DNA from: Caballeronia ptereochthonis
GTDB taxonomy: Bacteria; Pseudomonadota; Gammaproteobacteria; Burkholderiales; Burkholderiaceae
Assembly (NCBI RefSeq): GCF_001545075.1
Contig: NZ_FCOB02000034.1
Coordinates: 1 to 64,000 of the forward strand
Length of the DNA stretch: 64,000 bases
Direction: 5' to 3'
The notes under the pieces: model-generated
What the model was told of the DNA's origin: nothing
What the model saw: the letters and a program-made list of their open reading frames with translations, nothing else
Databases searched by the model: none
Part shown: positions 59,783 to 64,000 of the stretch, piece by piece
Layout of the letters: every line of letters begins with the position of its first letter
Numbering within the stretch: position 1 is the first letter of the stretch
Position numbers and translations under genes: made by a program

Positions 59783-60930
59783 TGGAGCGCATTCCCTTCG
59801 CGGACCTGCCGCGCAAGTCCGCGTGCTCAACGGAATTCATCGGGCGCCTTCAGGCCGAACCCTGGCGTTTCGGTTTTCTGTCGCTGATGCGGCGCATTGG
59901 CGCTGACGCCCGCATCGATCCGATCGGCAACGCCACGCGTCCGGGCGCCGAACCGTTTCGCCTCGGACAGCAACCGAGCCTCGCGTTTTCGCCGCGAGAG
60001 ATTGCGAGCGTCGGTGAGCTGGACGGGCGCTTGCAGGTGCGTCTGTTCGGGCTCGGATCGCTCGGTCCGAACGGACCGCTGCCCATTCACGTGACGGAAA
60101 TCGCGCGCGAGCGTGAGGAAAGCCGGCGCGACAGCACGCTGAGCCGCTTTCTCGATATCTTCCATCATCGATATCTGACGCTGCTGTATCGCGCGTGGAG
60201 CTCCGCTCAGGCGGCGGCGGGGCTGGATCGCGCGGATGACGAGACGTTCTCTTTCTATGTGGCGAGTCTCACTGGGCAAGACTGCGCGGAAATTGCCGAC
60301 CGCGCGTTGCCCGCGCACGCGCAACTGGCGGCATCGGCCAACCTGGTGCGCGAGGCGCGTGACCCGGATGGGTTGCGCATGACGCTGGAGCACTATTTCG
60401 GCGTGCCCGTGAGCCTCGACGAGTACGTCTTCCATTGGGTCAAGGTGGCTCGCGACGAACAGACGCATCTGGGCGAACTCACCGCGGCATCGGTCATGGG
60501 CGACGGCGCGATGCTCGGCGAGCAGGCGCCGGACCGTCAGTTTCGCTTTCGCCTGGTGATCGGACCCGTCGATATCGACATGTATCTGCGCTTCACGCCG
60601 CGCGGCGCGGCGCTGCAGGAACTCGTCGACATGGTGCGCAGCTTCGTCGGGCGGGAGTTTCAGTGGGAGCTGGAGTTGTGCCTCAAGCCACGAGGCGCGC
60701 CGCCTGCGGTGATCGGTGGAGAGCAAGCGTTGGGATGGTCGGGATGGCTCGGGCACTCGCCCGACGGCAAACCGATCACCGGCATGCGGTTCGATCCCGA
60801 GGACTATGTGACTCGCGACGGGCAACCGCGTGATCGAGACGCCAACGAGCAAAGCGCTACCGCTGAACGCGATATGTCGGACAGTCGACGCGTTTTGCCA
60901 GTCATCAGCTTCATTCCGAGGGGTTCCTGA
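59782..60930 (+). CDS. tssG: Type VI secretion baseplate protein TssG
   Basis: Baseplate wedge protein of 382 residues (VasB/ImpH family). LQAEPWRFGFLSLMRRIGA is the family opening, then EPFRLGQQPSLAFSPREIA, FGLGSLGPNGPLPIHVTE and FLDIFHHRYLTLLYRAW. The C-terminal part ends with an acidic, disordered-looking tail. The start is the ATG within TGATG, coupled to tssF. The longer frame back to 59596 lies inside tssF. Confidence 0.95.
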   Translation: MERIPFADLPRKSACSTEFIGRLQAEPWRFGFLSLMRRIGADARIDPIGNATRPGAEPFRLGQQPSLAFSPREIASVGELDGRLQVRLFGLGSLGPNGPLPIHVTEIAREREESRRDSTLSRFLDIFHHRYLTLLYRAWSSAQAAAGLDRADDETFSFYVASLTGQDCAEIADRALPAHAQLAASANLVREARDPDGLRMTLEHYFGVPVSLDEYVFHWVKVARDEQTHLGELTAASVMGDGAMLGEQAPDRQFRFRLVIGPVDIDMYLRFTPRGAALQELVDMVRSFVGREFQWELELCLKPRGAPPAVIGGEQALGWSGWLGHSPDGKPITGMRFDPEDYVTRDGQPRDRDANEQSATAERDMSDSRRVLPVISFIPRGS

Positions 60931-60931
60931 C

Positions 60932-63241
60932 GTGTCGAAATTCTTCGCGACCAAGGCGTTCGAAGGCGAGAGGCTTTCGAGCATGCGCACCGCAGTGCCG
61001 CCGCACGACAGGCCGGCGGGGACGATCAGGCACGCGGCATCGCCGACTGGCGCCGCGGCGCTCGCCGCACCCGGTGCGCCATATCGCACGGTCACCATGA
61101 GCGGCGCGGCGCTGCCGACGGCGCCCACGGGCGAGCCCGCGCTGATCTTGCGATCCATTCGGGGCAACGAGACCCTCTCGGAGATCTATTCCTACGCGAT
61201 CGACTGCTACACGCCGCTCGAATCAGTCGTGCCGCAGAAGGTGGCGGCGAACCTGGACTTGAAATCGATGATCGGCAAGGAGCTGACCGTATCCATCGAA
61301 CTCGAAGGGATGGGGAGTCACGTGCCCGGTGCGAGCGGGACCACCGGTGCGAACAACATCGGTGCGGGCACGCGGGAAATCAGCGGCATCGTCACGCAAG
61401 CGCATTTCGCCGGCCAATCCGATCGGCAGAGCTTCTACAAGTTGGTGCTCAAGCCCTGGGCGTCGCTGCTGGAGCAGCGTACGGACTTCAGGATTTTCCA
61501 AAGCAAGACAGTCGTGGAGATCGTCGAGGAGGTGTTCGAGAGCTACATGTACTCGTACGAGACGCGCCTCTCCGAACAATATCCTGTATTGGATTATCAG
61601 GTTCAGTACGGCGAGACCGATTTCCATTTCGTTCAGCGCTTGATGGCCGAGCACGGCATTTATTGGTTCTTCGAGCACAGCAACGGCTTCCACCGCATGG
61701 TCCTGGTCGACCAGGTCGGCGCGCACAAGCCTGTCGAGAGCGCAGCTTATAAAACGCTCTGGTACTTTCCGCCAGGGCACAGGACGGATGCCGAGTACAT
61801 CGAACACTTCGACCTGAATGGAAGCCTGCAATCCGGACGCTGGACCACCAATGACTTCGACTTCAAGAAGCCTCGGGCAGCGCTGATTGCGCAAAACGAG
61901 CTGCCTCAGAACACGGCGCACAACGATCTCGAACGCTACGAATGGCCTGGCGATTACACCGACCCGGCATGCGGCGCGCGGTTTGCGCGCTTGCGCATGG
62001 AAGCAGTGCGGGCGCAAGGCGATCGCGCCAGCGGCTCGGGCAATGTGCGCGATATCGTCTGCGGCACGACGTTCAACCTCGAAGGCTTTCCGCATGAGGC
62101 GGCCAATCGGGAATACCTCGTGATCACTTCGTCGCTTTCGGCTTCGGAGGCGAACCAGGCGAGTGGCTCGGGCAAGTACACATTCATGTCCTCGTTCGTC
62201 GTGCAGCCGGCGACGACGGTGTTTCGACCGCCGCGCGACCGGTATCCGAAGCCGCGCACGAGTGGTCCGCAGACCGCCATTGTGACGGGGCCGCCGGGAC
62301 AGGAGATCTGGACCGATCAGTACGGGCGAGTGAAGCTGGGTTTTCACTGGGATCGCTCGGGGGTGAGGGATCAGAGTTCGTCATGCTGGGTACGCGTGTC
62401 CTATCCCTGGACCGGAGCGAACTTTGGCTCGATCAATATCCCGCGCATCGGAACGGAAGTCATCGTCGACTTCGAGAATGGCGATCCCGATCGTCCGATC
62501 GTGATCGGACGGGTCTACAACGCGGAGTCGATGCCGCCCTGGACGCTTCCCGACAACGCGACGCAAAGCGGAGTACTGACTCGATCGACAAAAAACGGCG
62601 GATACGACAATGCAAACGCCCTTCGTTTCGAAGACCGCAAGGGCGAGGAGGAAATCTGGTTGCATGCAGAGAAGGATCAGCGCATCGAGGTGGAACACGA
62701 CGAGAGTCACCGGGTCGGGAACGACCGGAAAAAGTCGATCGACGGCAACGAAACCGTCGCGGTCAATAAGAACCGGACAGAGACGGTCGCGCTGAACGAA
62801 ACGATTGCCGTAGGCATGAACAGAACCGAGGCCGTTGGCATGAACGAAACGGTGGTAGTCGGACTCAACCGGATGATTACGACCGGTGTCAGTCAGGAAG
62901 TCCAGGTGGGCATCAATGCGGCCTTCACCGTGGGGGCAATGCGAACGGAATCGGTTGGTGGCAACTACCAGTTGACAGTAGGTTCGGATTGGACGAGTCA
63001 GGTTGGCAACGGGCATACCCATACCGTTCAGCAAAAGCTGGCAGTGAATGCGGGAAAGATGCTCAACGTGCAATCAGGCGGAACGGCCAGCTATGCCGCA
63101 AAGGACAAGCTGACCCTCCAGTGCGGGCAGGCTTCCATCACGCTGGAAAGCAATGGAAACGTCACGATCAACGGCACGATGGTCGCTGTTCAGGGCGCGC
63201 AGCATGTGAGCGTCAGTGGCGCGGTGGTGGACATCAACTGA
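60932..63241 (+). CDS. vgrG: Type VI secretion spike protein VgrG
   Basis: Spike protein of 769 residues. The gp27-like part covers about residues 60-400 (NETLSEIYSYAIDCYTPLESV, YGETDFHFVQRLMAEHGIYWFFEH). The gp5-like OB domain has EIWTDQYGRVKLGFHWDRSG and SCWVRVSYPWTGANFGSINIPRIGTEVIVDFENGDPDRPIVIGRVYN. The C-terminal beta-prism has irregular N-E/R-T-x-x-V repeats (about 625-715). There is no extra effector domain after the prism. GTG 60932, two bases after tssG, has a GAGGGG site; ATG 60983 is an alternative. Confidence 0.93.
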   Translation: MSKFFATKAFEGERLSSMRTAVPPHDRPAGTIRHAASPTGAAALAAPGAPYRTVTMSGAALPTAPTGEPALILRSIRGNETLSEIYSYAIDCYTPLESVVPQKVAANLDLKSMIGKELTVSIELEGMGSHVPGASGTTGANNIGAGTREISGIVTQAHFAGQSDRQSFYKLVLKPWASLLEQRTDFRIFQSKTVVEIVEEVFESYMYSYETRLSEQYPVLDYQVQYGETDFHFVQRLMAEHGIYWFFEHSNGFHRMVLVDQVGAHKPVESAAYKTLWYFPPGHRTDAEYIEHFDLNGSLQSGRWTTNDFDFKKPRAALIAQNELPQNTAHNDLERYEWPGDYTDPACGARFARLRMEAVRAQGDRASGSGNVRDIVCGTTFNLEGFPHEAANREYLVITSSLSASEANQASGSGKYTFMSSFVVQPATTVFRPPRDRYPKPRTSGPQTAIVTGPPGQEIWTDQYGRVKLGFHWDRSGVRDQSSSCWVRVSYPWTGANFGSINIPRIGTEVIVDFENGDPDRPIVIGRVYNAESMPPWTLPDNATQSGVLTRSTKNGGYDNANALRFEDRKGEEEIWLHAEKDQRIEVEHDESHRVGNDRKKSIDGNETVAVNKNRTETVALNETIAVGMNRTEAVGMNETVVVGLNRMITTGVSQEVQVGINAAFTVGAMRTESVGGNYQLTVGSDWTSQVGNGHTHTVQQKLAVNAGKMLNVQSGGTASYAAKDKLTLQCGQASITLESNGNVTINGTMVAVQGAQHVSVSGAVVDIN

Positions 63242-63299
63242 TCAGCTAAAGGCTTTCGGGACAACAAGTACGTCCCGGACAGACATACAGAGTAACTTG

Positions 63300-64000
63300 A
63301 TGCAGTTCCTGAACCTGACGCCCTTCGACACGTTGTGCTTTGACGGGCTGGACCTATCGGATGAAGCATTCCGTGTCGTCGTGATGAAGGTCGGTTACCA
63401 GATATTGCCGACGAGCATTCCGGGAAACTTCATCGTCGAGACCTCGAAAGAACCCGCCTCGCTTTGCTTTCGCGACGACTACTACGGCGCAGTGAACGAA
63501 AGCAGCGTTCGGGAAGAAAGTGATCTCGCGCCCTACAAGCCGCGCTGTGACGTGCTTCTTCGCGGCAACACTTATGCTCCGCATGGCAAGACTACAACTC
63601 ACTGGGACGCGCGGATCAGAGTCAGTTCACCCCAATCTTCGTTGCAGACGGCATCGAAAATCTACCAGCTTTATGAAAGGCTCAAGCTGAAACCTTGTGT
63701 GGATGCGCGCTACGCGGAGCGCTGGACCATTCCCGTGGCGGTCCGCGATCCATCGCCCGGCTTCATTGGTTCGCACCGGGTCTTGTTGGACAAGACATTG
63801 CAGATCACCGGCGCACGCGAGTTTTACCGTCATGCGGACGGCTGGCGCCTGAGTGCGTCTCAAGCGACGACGCAAGTCCCCTTGCGATGGGAGCATGTCT
63901 TTGGCGGAACCAGCGCGGTGCGTAACCCTCGGCATGCTCACGATTCGAACGAGCCCGAGTTCCTGCTGAACGAGGTCTGTTACAGCAATCCACTCGGTTG
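63300..64000 (+). CDS. DUF2169 family protein (partial, cut by window end)
   Basis: The first 233 codons are open with no stop. MQFLNLTPFDTLCFDGLDLSDEAFRVVVMKVGYQI is the DUF2169 start and RWEHVFGGT its mid-region motif. DUF2169 proteins act as adaptors that load effectors on VgrG in type VI systems and usually precede PAAR or toxin genes. That function is general knowledge of the family; which effector is served lies beyond the window. The ATG at 63300 is 58 bases after the vgrG stop. Confidence 0.88.
   Translation, partial: MQFLNLTPFDTLCFDGLDLSDEAFRVVVMKVGYQILPTSIPGNFIVETSKEPASLCFRDDYYGAVNESSVREESDLAPYKPRCDVLLRGNTYAPHGKTTTHWDARIRVSSPQSSLQTASKIYQLYERLKLKPCVDARYAERWTIPVAVRDPSPGFIGSHRVLLDKTLQITGAREFYRHADGWRLSASQATTQVPLRWEHVFGGTSAVRNPRHAHDSNEPEFLLNEVCYSNPLG

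Noticed and set aside
1..64000. Search for tRNAs, rRNAs, CRISPR arrays, insertion sequences and attachment sites
   Set aside because: None could be supported by eye; no transposase or integrase motif is present in any plausible frame.

Overview
The window looks like a chromosome segment of a Burkholderiaceae bacterium, probably Paraburkholderia or Caballeronia. The grounds are high GC with strongly GC3-biased codons, a Burkholderia-type porin with a C-terminal Phe, the number of LysR regulators, aromatic and heteroaromatic catabolism, and a type VI secretion locus. I see no tRNA, rRNA, CRISPR array, integrase or transposase.

Layout. (1) 270-5953, a purine-nucleoside scavenging block: an outer-membrane porin, a Tat-exported nucleoside hydrolase, a LysR regulator, an AzgA-type purine permease and an adenosine/adenine deaminase. 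(2) About 5954-16333, a lower-GC, loosely packed stress-type block: DUF1345 membrane protein, two-domain Mop/TOBE protein, LysR regulator, two DUF1269-like glycine-zipper proteins, MarC-family membrane protein, an extra Lon protease with an Hsp20 chaperone, a host-attachment-family protein, DUF488 and DUF2945. (3) 16478-26254, a deoxyribose operon: deoC, an ALDH16-type aldehyde dehydrogenase, RbsD/FucU, a ribokinase-family kinase and a CUT2 ABC transporter (permease, binding protein, ATPase, permease). It is preceded by a 16-bp palindrome very close to the E. coli DeoR operator. (4) 26288-32299, reverse strand: AdiC-like antiporter and two tandem AdiA-type decarboxylases, which would form an arginine-dependent acid-resistance cassette. 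It lies between the deo operon and (5) a DeoR orthologue at 32670-33392. (6) 33537-39114: RibD_C-type reductase, YeeE/TsuA-like transporter, small secreted protein, D-serine dehydratase-like PLP enzyme, HAD hydrolase, LysR regulator and two gene remnants (yellow/MRJP-like and EamA-like).

(7) 39227-56721 is a complete pyridine-carboxylate degradation locus. It best fits picolinate catabolism by the Pic route known from Alcaligenes faecalis. The genes are a Rieske ferredoxin, ferredoxin reductase and two-subunit oxygenase; a three-gene molybdenum hydroxylase whose [2Fe-2S] subunit is fused to a CoxG-like domain; an amidohydrolase-family decarboxylase; then maleate isomerase, N-formylmaleamate deformylase, 2,5-dihydroxypyridine dioxygenase and maleamate amidase. 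Two MFS transporters, a BenE symporter and a MarR regulator follow. The inferred route is picolinate, 6-hydroxypicolinate, 3,6-dihydroxypicolinate, 2,5-dihydroxypyridine, N-formylmaleamate, maleamate, maleate, fumarate. Four copies of the 12-bp palindrome TCAG-N4-CTGA sit in front of the ferredoxin operon, in front of the decarboxylase operon and twice in the marR/MFS intergenic region. These are strong candidates for the operators of the MarR repressor and define its local regulon.

(8) 57338-64000 is the start of a type VI secretion locus (tssE, tssF, tssG, vgrG and a DUF2169 gene cut by the window end), behind an AT-rich leader.
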